Of a stretch of DNA of 64,000 nucleotides, positions 39,401-46,842 are shown in pieces (positions within the stretch are counted from its first letter, which is position 1; each line of letters opens with the position of its first letter). The stretch covers positions 2,604,001 to 2,668,000 of the forward strand of contig NZ_CP108067.1 in assembly GCF_036178145.1 (NCBI RefSeq), in the 5' to 3' direction. The stretch is from Streptomyces sp. NBC_00273. GTDB taxonomy: Bacteria; Actinomycetota; Actinomycetes; Streptomycetales; Streptomycetaceae. Both the position numbers and the translations under genes were made by a program. A model generated the notes under the pieces. That model ran no database searches. It was not told where the DNA came from and was given only the letters and a program-made list of their open reading frames with translations.

Positions 39401-39619
39401 GAAGGCGGCGAGGACTACACCTACGCCACCACCGGCTGGGGCAGGGCCGCCTACCCCAAGATCCTCGGCGCCCCCGATGCCAACGGTGACGGCATCCCCG
39501 ACATCTGGGCCGTCGGAAACAACGGATACCAGTGGCTCTTCCAAGGGGGAGCCACCACCGTCGGAGGTGCCACCGGCCGTGACGAGGACGACTGGAACAC
39601 CTTCCTGACGATCGGGTAG
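36407..39619 (+). CDS. Large membrane-anchored DNRLRE/VCBS-repeat surface protein
   Basis: 1070 residues from the ATG at 36407 (GGGGAGAAGAAG upstream). A cytoplasmic N-terminus of ~27 residues precedes one membrane helix (GGLAAVLALAVAVPVGVHL). The exterior has an N-terminal sheet domain (WKPIDTSLERVEGG), a DNRLRE-type domain beginning near FIDPSFKGHKHAW (~residue 365), Fn3/Ig-like modules (VTFQVKGTDRDGNLDKV), and four or more C-terminal FG-GAP/VCBS units with Asp-rich loops (DVTGDGHPDLL, DIDGDGLGDLF, DVSGDKVPDLI, DANGDGIPDIW) that likely bind Ca2+. Proteins like this are often divergent from RHS proteins in Streptomyces; a joint surface role is inference. Confidence 0.85.
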   Translation: MAVNESVDDSPPRAPEDEGATAPPAVRWFERRRAMGGLAAVLALAVAVPVGVHLNGREKPRTRPAESSATAPEARRLAENSGKEVEVEAERSANTTTWAQPDGSFRKQVHSAAFRANVNGKWKPIDTSLERVEGGYAAKAVNGRVFFSGGSKEQAGGEGRAARGVNRVALRQDAPGEVWTELVRLNTGGHDMTVSWPGVLPAPVIDGPRALYENVRPGIDLVMTAQDGGYSHLLVVKDKQAAADPLLGQLKYRLASPDMTFHLDDTSDALSARDAKGEEVAGSPTPMMWDSSGKVATTDDRPAWKPTAVAEQHPTLALSGLAGAEGARLKPVAAALADNALSLTPDNALLNAPETVYPVFIDPSFKGHKHAWTLLYKAAENSSFYNGQNFNASGTNEARVGFESTTGGTSRSIFNFDFGSQLQGSEIVSASVRALQTYSWSCDSKQMLIFSTPYITSSSTWGSTNNADYWGRVVASEYAGYGYNSSCPDNWIAPDIKSLVAEAANGGWGALSLGFAAPNESDPYFWKKFIANGEAAPYIEVVYNSRPDTPTAANMQTFPGGPCLIGWPGTGIGKTNVTFQVKGTDRDGNLDKVEIQVWGDSGTVFDQWLWPNSDGVVTAEVPWNAFSDGQTYYWLSRAIDKDGAGSGSGPHESGSGGWCRFTVSHTVPPNPAVSSAAFPPQGDDFNEWSTEPASTPGQNFTIKGNGAKAEDIREYQWSLNRPLFDQKAVPNPGGDEVSVPLQVDTSGPNVLYVRTVGKSGNISNQTTYGFLVRPRPGQDTPGDVTGDGHPDLLTIDKDGNLRTYAGDSVGDTDAYIPGAVENGKPVAPGYWKDPATGQSALIGHATDWYPGDGLTDLIARMPDGKLYIYPGTGTGQFDVGRRIQMQLPLSAPDPSVFRQLVVTEDIDGDGLGDLFALDADGFWAFSGYTGSSFASYKKMATGWAGRDIVGVRDVSGDKVPDLIFRDNTNANRGLALRKGKPGVNGGVDLTSLESKANAEGGEDYTYATTGWGRAAYPKILGAPDANGDGIPDIWAVGNNGYQWLFQGGATTVGGATGRDEDDWNTFLTIG

Positions 39620-39643
39620 TCGGGACGAAGCAGCTGTATCCGC

Positions 39644-39681
39644 GAGCGCCCTGCTGGGAGACCACTCCTGGCAGGGCGCTC
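39644..39681 (+). terminator. Hairpin terminator after the VCBS protein gene
   Basis: An 11-bp perfect inverted repeat GAGCGCCCTGC (39644-39654) / GCAGGGCGCTC (39671-39681) lies 25 bp after the stop. There is no U-run, which is common for streptomycete terminators. Confidence 0.7.
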
Positions 39682-39789
39682 CGTCGTTGCCGCTCCCCCT
39701 CGCGGAACGCGAGGTCGGATTGCTGCCAGCGGGGTGGGCCCCGGCCGGATTTGATTGAACCCGCAACCAACTGATGCGGGAGGAACGAC

Positions 39790-40527
39790 ATGGACAGCAA
39801 CAACACCGTGGCCCTGGTGACCGGTGGGAGCCGGGGCATCGGGGCGGCCGTCGCCCTGCGGCTCGCCGAGGACGGGGCCGACGTCGCGATCACCTACGTC
39901 CACGACGCCGGGGCCGCGGCCGAGGTCGTCGGGAAGGTGGAGGCGCTCGGCCGGCGGGCCCTGGCCGTGCGGGCCGACGCCGCGGATCCCGCGTCCGCCG
40001 GTGCGGCGGTGGAGCAGGTCGTGGCGGAGTTCGGGCGGCTCGACGTGCTGGTGAACAACGCCGGCGTGGGCGTGCTCGGGCCGCTGGCGGAGCTGCCCCC
40101 GGCCGACGTGGAGCGCGTACTCGCGGTCAACGTGCGCGGGGCGTTCCTCACGACACAGGCGGCGGCCCGGCACCTGGACTCCGGCGGGCGGGTCATCACC
40201 ATCGGCAGCTGCATGACCCAGCGGGTGCCGGGGCCGGGCGGGACGCTCTACGCGATGAGCAAGTCGGCGCTGACCGGATTCAACAAGGCCCTGGCCCGGG
40301 AGTTGGGCGGGCGCGGGATCACCGCGAACATCGTGCACCCGGGACCGGTGGACACGGACATGAACCCGGCGGACGGACCGTACGCGGGGCCGCAGGCGGC
40401 CATGACGGCCCTCGGGCGGTTCGGCACGCCGCGGGAGGTGGCGGCCGTGGTGTCCTTCCTCGCGGGCGAGGAGGCGGCGTACGTGACGGGGGCGGAGTTC
40501 GCCGTCGACGGAGGGCACGCCGCGTAG
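39790..40527 (+). CDS. Short-chain dehydrogenase/reductase (3-oxoacyl-ACP reductase-like)
   Basis: A 245-residue classical SDR with cofactor motif TGGSRGIG (residues ~11-18), NNAGVG (~90), catalytic Ser in IGSCM, the YAMSK motif and the dimer/C-terminal GAEFAVDGGHAA. It reduces a carbonyl or oxidises an alcohol with NAD(P)H; the substrate cannot be told. GAGGAAC lies upstream of the ATG. It is a single gene between the RHS-linked island and the alpha/beta hydrolase. Confidence 0.9.
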   Translation: MDSNNTVALVTGGSRGIGAAVALRLAEDGADVAITYVHDAGAAAEVVGKVEALGRRALAVRADAADPASAGAAVEQVVAEFGRLDVLVNNAGVGVLGPLAELPPADVERVLAVNVRGAFLTTQAAARHLDSGGRVITIGSCMTQRVPGPGGTLYAMSKSALTGFNKALARELGGRGITANIVHPGPVDTDMNPADGPYAGPQAAMTALGRFGTPREVAAVVSFLAGEEAAYVTGAEFAVDGGHAA

Positions 40528-40771
40528 CCCTCGCCGGGCGTGCGGGCGGGGCCCGGGTCGGCGCACGCCGGTGGGCGGGTGCGGGCCGAGCGCACGGGGC
40601 TCCGCCCCGGGCTCCGCGCCCCAACCGCCGGCGAGGCCGGAACGACGCGCCCGGTCACAAGACCCCGACAGGCCCTGCCGTCCGACGGGGCTGTACCCCA
40701 GTGATCAATGTGATGCATACTCTCCGTGTTCGCATCGATACTCATCGTGACCACTCTCGAAGGGACCGCCC

Positions 40772-42022
40772 ATGAGCGAGCAGCAGGCCACCGAGCAGCA
40801 GATCCGTGAAGCCCTGGCCACCGCCGCGCCCATCATCCTGGCCCCCGGCCCCAAGGAGCCGCCCACCCAGATCCCGCCCGTCCCGCACGACGTCTGGGAC
40901 CTCCCGGGCGGCACCGCCTGGGTCTACTACGCCGAGGGCGGTGACCGGCTGACCAGGCCCGTGATCCTCGCCGACGGGTTCAACATGGGGCCGAGCAGCA
41001 TCGACATGCTGTGGCAGGGCCTGGACTGGGGGCAGTACGGCTTCCTCAGCGAGCTGCGCCGCCGCGGCCGCGACGTCATCGTCGTCGGCTTCCACGAGCG
41101 CAGCGCCGCGATCCAGGAGAACGCGGACGCCGTGATCGAAGCGGTCAAGCGAGCCGTCGCCATGCGCGTGGGTAACCACCGGCTCGCCGTCGGCGGCTTC
41201 AGCATGGGCGGCCTCGTCACCCGCTACGCCCTCGTCAAGATGGAGTCCGAGCAGGTCGACCACCAGACCGGCCTCTACTGGTCGTACGACACCCCGCACC
41301 GTGGCGCCTGGATCCCCCTCGGCCTCCAGGCGTTCGCGCACTACTCGCGGAAGCTCAATGACGGCTTCTCGCGCCAGATCAACAGCTCGGCCGCCCGGCA
41401 GCTGCTGGCCTGGCACATCGAGGAGTGGGACGGCAAGCCCCGCGTGGACGAACTCCGTGAGAAGCTCCTCGCCGAGCTGGACCGGATGGGCAACTGGCCC
41501 GCGATCCCCCTGAAGATCGGCGTCGCCAACGGCGTCGGAAACGGTCAGGGCAACGGCATCAAGCCCGGCGACCACACGGTCGAGGGCAAGGGCCTGACCA
41601 TCCTGGGCACCCACCTCTACGCCCAGCGCAGCGGCGACAACCAACTCGTCGCGAAGCTGCGGCTGGTGACCCCGCCGCCGGCCAAGGAAGTGCGGACCGA
41701 CGACCTGCCCGAGCTCGACGGGGCCCCCGGCGGCACTCTGGAGGGCTTCGGCATCCTGGCCGACAAGCTCAACGAACAGCCCCCGATCCTCGGACTCAAG
41801 ACCGACGCCCCCATCCGCCACCACTCGTTCGTGCCCTCCGTCAGCGCCGTCGCCATCCGCGACGTCACCACCAACGCCGACCTCTACGTCGACATCGACG
41901 GCCTCGCACCGGAGACGAGCGAGCTCGACGACTTCCGGCTCGCCTCGCAGAACCAGCCGCACACCCTGATGACCGAAGAACTCGGCGGCTGGATCGTCGA
42001 GCAGATCGAGAACCTGGGCTAG
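40772..42022 (+). CDS. Alpha/beta-hydrolase-fold protein
   Basis: A 416-residue cytoplasmic protein with no signal peptide. After a polar N-terminus the fold begins at RPVILADGFNMGPSS (oxyanion region), and the nucleophile elbow is GGFSMGGLVTRYAL (~residue 148), as in lipases and PGAP1-like hydrolases. YDTPHRGAWIP and a HHSFVPSVSA segment (possible catalytic His) follow. The last ~80 residues are less typical. I cannot assign a substrate. It lies next to the accessory island; the upstream 244-bp gap holds only a GGGGC/GCCCC hairpin near 40595 and an AT-richer promoter-like segment. Confidence 0.75.
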   Translation: MSEQQATEQQIREALATAAPIILAPGPKEPPTQIPPVPHDVWDLPGGTAWVYYAEGGDRLTRPVILADGFNMGPSSIDMLWQGLDWGQYGFLSELRRRGRDVIVVGFHERSAAIQENADAVIEAVKRAVAMRVGNHRLAVGGFSMGGLVTRYALVKMESEQVDHQTGLYWSYDTPHRGAWIPLGLQAFAHYSRKLNDGFSRQINSSAARQLLAWHIEEWDGKPRVDELREKLLAELDRMGNWPAIPLKIGVANGVGNGQGNGIKPGDHTVEGKGLTILGTHLYAQRSGDNQLVAKLRLVTPPPAKEVRTDDLPELDGAPGGTLEGFGILADKLNEQPPILGLKTDAPIRHHSFVPSVSAVAIRDVTTNADLYVDIDGLAPETSELDDFRLASQNQPHTLMTEELGGWIVEQIENLG

Positions 42023-42066
42023 GACCTCTGGTGAGGGAGGGTCTTGGCCGTGAATGATCACACGTC

Positions 42067-42395
42067 GTGGAACGTGAGGATCTGACGAACGGCCACCGGG
42101 CCCGACGTGAGGCGCTGCTACCGCAGGGCATCAAGCCGGGCCCTCCGCAGGTGCCCCACCAGCACGCCGCCGCTGCGGTGAAAGGGGGATCTCCAGAAGG
42201 AGCCACCCGGCGGGGTCTTCGTCGAGCCGACCGCGCAAGCGCCCCGGCCCGGTACGGGCCGACGAGGCGTACGGCTCCCACAGGAACGCACCGCGCCCGC
42301 GCCCACCTGCGCAGACGCGGTACCGAGGCGCCGATCTCACCGTCCGCTACGGAACGGCAGTGCTGATCGCCGCCATCAACGAGTGGTTGCGACCG
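42067..42395 (+). pseudogene. Decayed IS5-family transposase remnant
   Basis: Read across three frames, the segment matches pieces of a streptomycete IS5-type transposase in order. It starts MEREDLTNGHRAR with LLPQGIKPGPP, skips most of the N-terminal half, then gives HQHAAAA and, one frame over, GDLQKEPPGGVFVEP. After another deletion it gives ADEAYGSHRN, AHLRRRG, and finally VRYGTAVLIAAINEWL, the normal C-terminal motif. The catalytic DDE core is lost, so the copy is inactive. It fills the gap between the hydrolase gene and allantoicase. I could not define terminal inverted repeats. Confidence 0.8.
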
Positions 42396-42404
42396 GCACT
42401 TTCG

Positions 42405-43538
42405 CTAGCCGCCCAGCTCCTGGTGGCGGGCGGTCAGCGCCGCCGTGCCGGCCTCCGTCAGGGAGCCGAACAGGCGCAGGCGGGAGAAGCCGCCGTCCGG
42501 GAAGATGTCGATCCGGACGTGCGTGCCGACCGCCGGGGCGTCCAGGACGAAGCGGTGGTTGGTGTCGGGCTGCAGGCGGGTGCGCGGCAGGAACTCCGTC
42601 CACTCGCCCTCCTCGCCCGTCTTGACCGACAGGGAGGCCCAGCCGGCCGAGTTGCCCTTGAGGTACGCGGTGTCGATCTCGACGGCGCGGATCTCGGACT
42701 CGGCGACGAGCTGGTAGCGGATCCAGTCGTTGCCGTTGTCACGGCGGCGCGCCGTCTCCCAGCCGTCGTCCATCTTGCGGGAGCGGCCCGGGTTGATGGT
42801 GTTGGTCGGCGGGGAGTAGAAGCGGTTGGAGGCGTCCTGGACGGAGCCGCCGTTCTCCAGGGCCGCCACGTCGAAGGAGCCGAGCGCGTCGAGCCACTTC
42901 GGGTCGGGCAGTACCTCGCCGTAGACGCGCAGGCGGGCGATGCCGCCGTCGGGGTGCTGGTTGACGCGCAGGTGGGTGAAGCGCTGCTCCACGTCCACCT
43001 CGAAGCCGTTGGCCGCGTGGCCGCCGACCGGGGTGCGGGCGACGATGGTCGTCCACTTCACGTCGTCGCCCTGGAGCTCCTCCGGGGTCGGCGCGAGGGC
43101 GCCCGCCCAGTTGGTGGCCTCGATGGAGACGGCCTGCGGCATGTTGCCGCGGAAGTGGGCGGTGTCGACGACGATGCCGCGGATGATGCCGGGGGCGCCC
43201 AGGCGTACGAGCGCCCAGTCGTGGTCCTCGGGGGTCGGCCAGGGCTGGGTGGCGGAGACGCCACGGCGGCGGCGGGTCTCCCAGCCGTCCATGACCTTGC
43301 CCTTGTGGCCGAAGTCCTCGGGGTCGAAGTGCGCGGCCTCGGAGATCAGCAGGTTCTCGCGCTGGGCGAAGAACTCGTCGTTGGCGGCGATGACACCGGC
43401 GCCCAGCTCACGGGCGGCGAGGTTCGCGTACTGGGTGAAGGGGAAGTCCGCGGTGCGGTAGTCCGCGTACGGGTCGCCGCCTCCGTACGGGTTCGCGTTG
43501 CCGGTGAAGGAGGCCAGTCCAGTCAAACGCTGTGCCAC
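42405..43538 (-). CDS. alc: Allantoicase
   Basis: A 377-residue enzyme that hydrolyses allantoate to ureidoglycolate and urea. It has the expected two homologous jellyroll halves, each with a GWETRRR or GWETARRR segment (residues ~84 and ~260), plus HFRGNMPQAVSIEATN and YLKGNSAGWASLSV at equivalent positions. The start is a GTG two bases after the allantoinase stop, so it is the second gene of an allB-alc operon. The 3' end abuts the IS5 remnant. Confidence 0.93.
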   Translation of the reverse strand: MAQRLTGLASFTGNANPYGGGDPYADYRTADFPFTQYANLAARELGAGVIAANDEFFAQRENLLISEAAHFDPEDFGHKGKVMDGWETRRRRGVSATQPWPTPEDHDWALVRLGAPGIIRGIVVDTAHFRGNMPQAVSIEATNWAGALAPTPEELQGDDVKWTTIVARTPVGGHAANGFEVDVEQRFTHLRVNQHPDGGIARLRVYGEVLPDPKWLDALGSFDVAALENGGSVQDASNRFYSPPTNTINPGRSRKMDDGWETARRRDNGNDWIRYQLVAESEIRAVEIDTAYLKGNSAGWASLSVKTGEEGEWTEFLPRTRLQPDTNHRFVLDAPAVGTHVRIDIFPDGGFSRLRLFGSLTEAGTAALTARHQELGG

Positions 43539-43540
43539 TG

Positions 43541-44884
43541 TCAGTTCTGCCTTTCGAGGAGGAGGCCCGTGGGCTCGGTCGGGGTGCCGTGGTCGGCGAT
43601 CTGCGTGCCGCGCAGCCAGGTGGACTTCACGACGCCGTGCAGGGTCTTGCCCGCGTACGCCGTGACCTGGTTGCGGTGGTGGAGCTCGGCCGGGTCCACA
43701 GTGAACGTTTCTTCAGGGGCCAGGACGGCGAAGTCGGCGTCGCGGCCGGCCTCGATGGCCCCCTTCTGGGCGAGGCCCGCGAGGTTCGCCGGGGCGGCGG
43801 ACATCCAGCGGACGACGTCCTCCAGGGTCCGGCCGCGACGGCGCGCCTCGGTCCAGATGGCGGGCAGGCCCAGCTGGAGGGAGGAGATGCCGCCCCACGC
43901 GGTGGAGAAGTCGCTGGTCTTCAGGTCCGCGGTGGAGGGCGAGTGGTCGGAGACGATGCAGTCGATCGTGCCGTCGGCGAGCGCGTCCCACAGGAGGTCC
44001 TGGTTGGCGGCCTCGCGGATGGGCGGGCAGCACTTGAACTCGCTGGCGCCGTCGGGCACTTCCTCGGCCGTGAGGGTGAGGTAGTGCGGGCAGGACTCGA
44101 CGGTGATGCGGACGCCCTCGGCCTTGGCGGCGGCGATCAGCGGCAGCGCGTCGGAGGAGGACAGGTGCAGTACGTGGACCCGCGCGTTCAGCCGCTTGGC
44201 CTGGGCGATCAGGTTGCCGATCGCGGTGTTCTCCGCGTCGCGCGGCCGCGAGGCGAGGAAGTCGGCGTACTTGGGGCCCGGGACGACGGGAGCGGCGTCG
44301 AGGTGGTGCGGGTCCTCGGCGTGCACGATCAGCAGGCCGCCGAAGCCGGTGATCTCGGCGAGGGAGGTGGCCAGCTGCTCCTGGTCGAGCTCGGGGAACT
44401 CGTCCACGCCCGAGGGCGACAGGAAGCACTTGAAGCCGTAGACCCCGGCGTCGTGCAGCGGCGCCAAGTCCTTGACGTTGTCCGGCAGGGCGCCGCCCCA
44501 GAAGCCGACGTCCACGTGCGCCTTGGCGCGGGCGACCTCCTGCTTGACGCGCAGGTTGTCGGTCGTCGTGGTGGGCGGCAGGGAGTTCAGCGGCATGTCG
44601 AGGATCGTGGTGATGCCGCCGGCCGCGGCGGCGCGGGTGGCCGTCCAGAAGCCCTCCCACTCGGTGCGGCCCGGGTCGTTCACGTGGACGTGGGTGTCGA
44701 CCAGGCCGGGGAGCAGGACGTCGTCACCGAAGTCCTCCAGCCGGGCTCCGGCCGGTACCTCGGCCTCGTACGCCAGCACGGCCGCGATCTTCCCGCCGGC
44801 GACGGCCACCGAAGCGGCACGCGTCCCCTCGGGGGTGATGACGCGCGTCGAGCGCAGTACCAGTTCCACAGCCACGTCGGCCAC
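43541..44884 (-). CDS. allB: Allantoinase
   Basis: A 447-residue cyclic amidohydrolase that opens allantoin to allantoate. Metal and catalytic motifs are [17 protein letters not shown], the carboxylated-lysine region [27 protein letters not shown] and SDHSPS. The GTG at 44884 is chosen because GGGGAGG sits 4-5 bases upstream and the usual N-terminus ([15 protein letters not shown]) follows; the ORF extends to 45019 without support. It is first in the operon with alc and divergent from an AllR-like repressor, with a TCAAC-N5-GTTGA operator upstream. Confidence 0.95.
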   Translation of the reverse strand: MADVAVELVLRSTRVITPEGTRAASVAVAGGKIAAVLAYEAEVPAGARLEDFGDDVLLPGLVDTHVHVNDPGRTEWEGFWTATRAAAAGGITTILDMPLNSLPPTTTTDNLRVKQEVARAKAHVDVGFWGGALPDNVKDLAPLHDAGVYGFKCFLSPSGVDEFPELDQEQLATSLAEITGFGGLLIVHAEDPHHLDAAPVVPGPKYADFLASRPRDAENTAIGNLIAQAKRLNARVHVLHLSSSDALPLIAAAKAEGVRITVESCPHYLTLTAEEVPDGASEFKCCPPIREAANQDLLWDALADGTIDCIVSDHSPSTADLKTSDFSTAWGGISSLQLGLPAIWTEARRRGRTLEDVVRWMSAAPANLAGLAQKGAIEAGRDADFAVLAPEETFTVDPAELHHRNQVTAYAGKTLHGVVKSTWLRGTQIADHGTPTEPTGLLLERQN

Positions 44885-44918
44885 CGAACCTCCCCATCCA
44901 ACTTCCACAGAGCGAAAT

Positions 44919-44933
44919 TCAACGTTCTGTTGA
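44919..44933. promoter_or_regulatory. Ureide operator, class A palindrome (allB promoter)
   Basis: A perfect inverted repeat TCAAC-GTTCT-GTTGA, 35 bp upstream of the allB start. The same TCAAC-N5-GTTGA pattern recurs upstream of the uricase operon (63885-63899) and, with one mismatch, of malate synthase (53071-53085). Likely the site of the adjacent IclR-type regulator. Confidence 0.65.
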
Positions 44934-45011
44934 CGGAGTCTTCCCGGCGATCCGTACCCCGTCAAGAGCGTCCGGACGGACCACTGACACACCAGGACCG
45001 CAATTGGATGT

Positions 45012-45026
45012 TTCCACAAGATGGAA
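45012..45026. promoter_or_regulatory. Class B palindrome in the allR promoter spacer
   Basis: A perfect inverted repeat TTCCA-CAAGA-TGGAA between the proposed -35 (45004) and -10 (45028) of allR. A near copy, TTCCA-CCATG-AGGAA, occupies the same place in the malate synthase promoter (53088-53102). Suggests autoregulation. Confidence 0.5.
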
Positions 45027-45212
45027 TTAGGATTTCGCTATACAGAATGTAGCTACCACCACCGGGAACCGGGCGGATAACTTCCCGAGGATGTCCGCCA
45101 CCAGGACAAACCCGCTCTGACCGGCGGTGACGACCTCGACCCCAACACTGGGGCCGACGCCGACCGCCGGGTAGGCTGCTCCCTTGCCTGCCAGCACCGA
45201 AAGGACCGCGCC

Positions 45213-46016
45213 GTGCCGACGTCCAGCGCCAGCACCACCGACGCTTCCTCGAAGACCCCCGCCGCCAGCGGTGGCGTCCAGTCCCTCGAGCGCGCCTTCG
45301 ACCTGCTCGAACGCATGGCCGATGCCGGGGGCGAGGTCGGCCTCAGCGAGCTCTCCGCCGCCAGCGGTCTGCCCCTGCCCACGATCCACCGCCTGATGCG
45401 CACGCTGGTGGCGTGCGGCTACGTACGCCAGCAGCCCAACCGACGGTACTCCCTCGGACCCCGCCTGATCCGCCTCGGCGAGTCCGCGTCGCGCCTGCTG
45501 GGTACCTGGGCCCGCCCCTACCTCGCCCGCCTGGTCGAGGAAACCGGGGAGACGGCGAACATGGCCCTCCTCGACGGCGACGAGATCGTCTACGTCGCCC
45601 AGGTGCCCTCCAAGCACTCCATGCGCATGTTCACCGAGGTCGGCCGCCGGGTGCTGCCGCACTCCACCGGCGTGGGCAAGGCGCTCCTCGCCCACACCCC
45701 GGCCGACGAGGTACGGGCCCTGCTGGCCCGCACCGGGATGCCGGCGGCGACCGAGAAGACGATCACCACGCCCGAGGGCTTCCTCGACGCGCTGGAGCAG
45801 GTCCGCAAGGTGGGCTACGCGGTCGACGACAACGAGCAGGAAATAGGAGTCCGCTGCCTCGCCGTGTCGGTGCCGAACTCGCCGACCGCCGCCGCGATCT
45901 CCATCTCCGGTCCGGCGGGCCGGGTCACGGAGGCCGTGGCCGAGTCCTTCGTGCCGATCCTCCAGGGCGTGGCCGCCGAGCTCTCGGTGGCCCTGGCCAA
46001 CCAGAGCCCCGCGTAG
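45213..46016 (+). CDS. allR: IclR-family regulator of ureide catabolism (AllR-like)
   Basis: A 267-residue protein from a GTG with AAAGGA upstream. A ~20-residue polar N-terminus precedes the winged helix (residues ~22-80; VQSLERAFDLLERM, LPLPTIHRLMRTLVACGYV). The effector-binding IclR domain follows (~95-260) with MALLDGDEIVYVAQVPS, HSTGVGKALLAH and the Cys-containing EQEIGVRCLAVSV. It is divergent from allB-alc. In S. coelicolor the homologous AllR represses allantoin genes; here the shared palindromes near allB, aceB and uraD support the same role, released by a ureide such as allantoin or by glyoxylate. Confidence 0.88.
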   Translation: MPTSSASTTDASSKTPAASGGVQSLERAFDLLERMADAGGEVGLSELSAASGLPLPTIHRLMRTLVACGYVRQQPNRRYSLGPRLIRLGESASRLLGTWARPYLARLVEETGETANMALLDGDEIVYVAQVPSKHSMRMFTEVGRRVLPHSTGVGKALLAHTPADEVRALLARTGMPAATEKTITTPEGFLDALEQVRKVGYAVDDNEQEIGVRCLAVSVPNSPTAAAISISGPAGRVTEAVAESFVPILQGVAAELSVALANQSPA

Positions 46017-46035
46017 GTCCACGCCGTCCTACGAA

Positions 46036-46077
46036 GGCCCCGGCCGCCCCCGCTTCGAAGCGGGGGCGGCCGGGGCC
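46036..46077. terminator. Perfect 42-bp palindrome, bidirectional terminator
   Basis: GGCCCCGGCCGCCCCCGCT and its exact complement surround a TCGA centre; two further A-T pairs extend the stem, and TTT follows on the + strand. It ends allR and may also serve the convergent ABC transporter transcript. Confidence 0.85.
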
Positions 46078-46084
46078 TTTGCGT

Positions 46085-46140
46085 ACGCCTTCACGCCTTC
46101 ACGCCTTCGCGCCTTCGTGTCTTCGTGCATTCGCGCCTTC
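46085..46140. repeat. 8-bp tandem repeat, seven copies
   Basis: Seven contiguous octamers: three exact ACGCCTTC, then GCGCCTTC, GTGTCTTC, GTGCATTC and GCGCCTTC. The array lies between the allR terminator and the convergent ABC ATPase stop. It appears to be a simple-sequence repeat with no clear function. Confidence 0.8.
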
Positions 46141-46149
46141 GTACGCCGC

Positions 46150-46842
46150 TCAGGGCGCCGGCAGCGGGGCCGGGCTCAGCGTCAGGCTGCCGTCCGTCAT
46201 CGTCGCCGTACGGTCCATCCGCTCCAGGTGGGCGTGGTCGTGCGTGACCAGCACCGTGGCCGTGGAACGCTCCCGGGTCAGGGTGACCAGCAGGTCGAGC
46301 ACGGCCGCGCCGCGCTCGTGGTCGAGCGCGCTGGTCGGCTCGTCGACCAGCAGCACCGCGGGCTCGTTCATCAGGGCGCGGGCGATGTTGATCCGCTGCC
46401 GCTGGCCGCCGGAGAGCTGGTGGGGGCGCTTGTCGGCCTTGTCGGCCAGGCCCACCGCGTCCAGCAGCTCAAGCGCCCGCCGGCGCAGCGCCCGCGCGGG
46501 GCGGCCGGAGACGTGCGCCATGACCTGGAGCTGTTCGGCGGCGGTCAGCGAGGCCAGCAGGTTCGGCTGCTGGAAGACGATGCCGATCTTCTCCCGGCGC
46601 AGGGCCGACTTCTCGGCGGGGCCGAGCTCCGTGGTGTCCTGGCCCGCGACGACGACCCTGCCCGAATCCGGTGTGACGAGGGTGGCGGCGACCGCGAGCA
46701 GGCTGGACTTGCCGGAGCCGGAGGGTCCGATGACCGCCGTCAGGGTGCCGGCGGGCACCTCCAGGCCGACCGCGTCGAGGGCCGTGAGCCGGCTCTCGCC
46801 GTCGGGGTAGGTCAGCGTGACGTCGTGGACGAGGAGGGTCAT
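46150..46842 (-). CDS. ABC exporter ATPase (MacB/LolD-like)
   Basis: A 230-residue ATPase with Walker [12 protein letters not shown]-loop IVFQQPNLLASLTA, signature LSGGQRQRINIARAL, Walker [15 protein letters not shown] and H-loop LVTHDHAHL. It is of the LolD/FtsE-like class that pairs with FtsX-type permeases. The ATG overlaps the permease stop (ATGA). It probably drives extrusion of lipids, peptides or drugs. A two-component system lies divergently upstream of the pair. Confidence 0.9.
   Translation of the reverse strand: MTLLVHDVTLTYPDGESRLTALDAVGLEVPAGTLTAVIGPSGSGKSSLLAVAATLVTPDSGRVVVAGQDTTELGPAEKSALRREKIGIVFQQPNLLASLTAAEQLQVMAHVSGRPARALRRRALELLDAVGLADKADKRPHQLSGGQRQRINIARALMNEPAVLLVDEPTSALDHERGAAVLDLLVTLTRERSTATVLVTHDHAHLERMDRTATMTDGSLTLSPAPLPAP

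Larger units (their letters stand above)
44885..45212. promoter_or_regulatory. allB-allR divergent intergenic region
   Basis: 328 bp without a gene. It contains the class-A palindrome at 44919-44933 near allB. It also holds a plausible allR promoter, TTGGAT (45004-45009) and TAGGAT (45028-45033) with an 18-bp spacer that contains the class-B palindrome 45012-45026. The rest (45060-45200) shows nothing notable. Confidence 0.5.
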
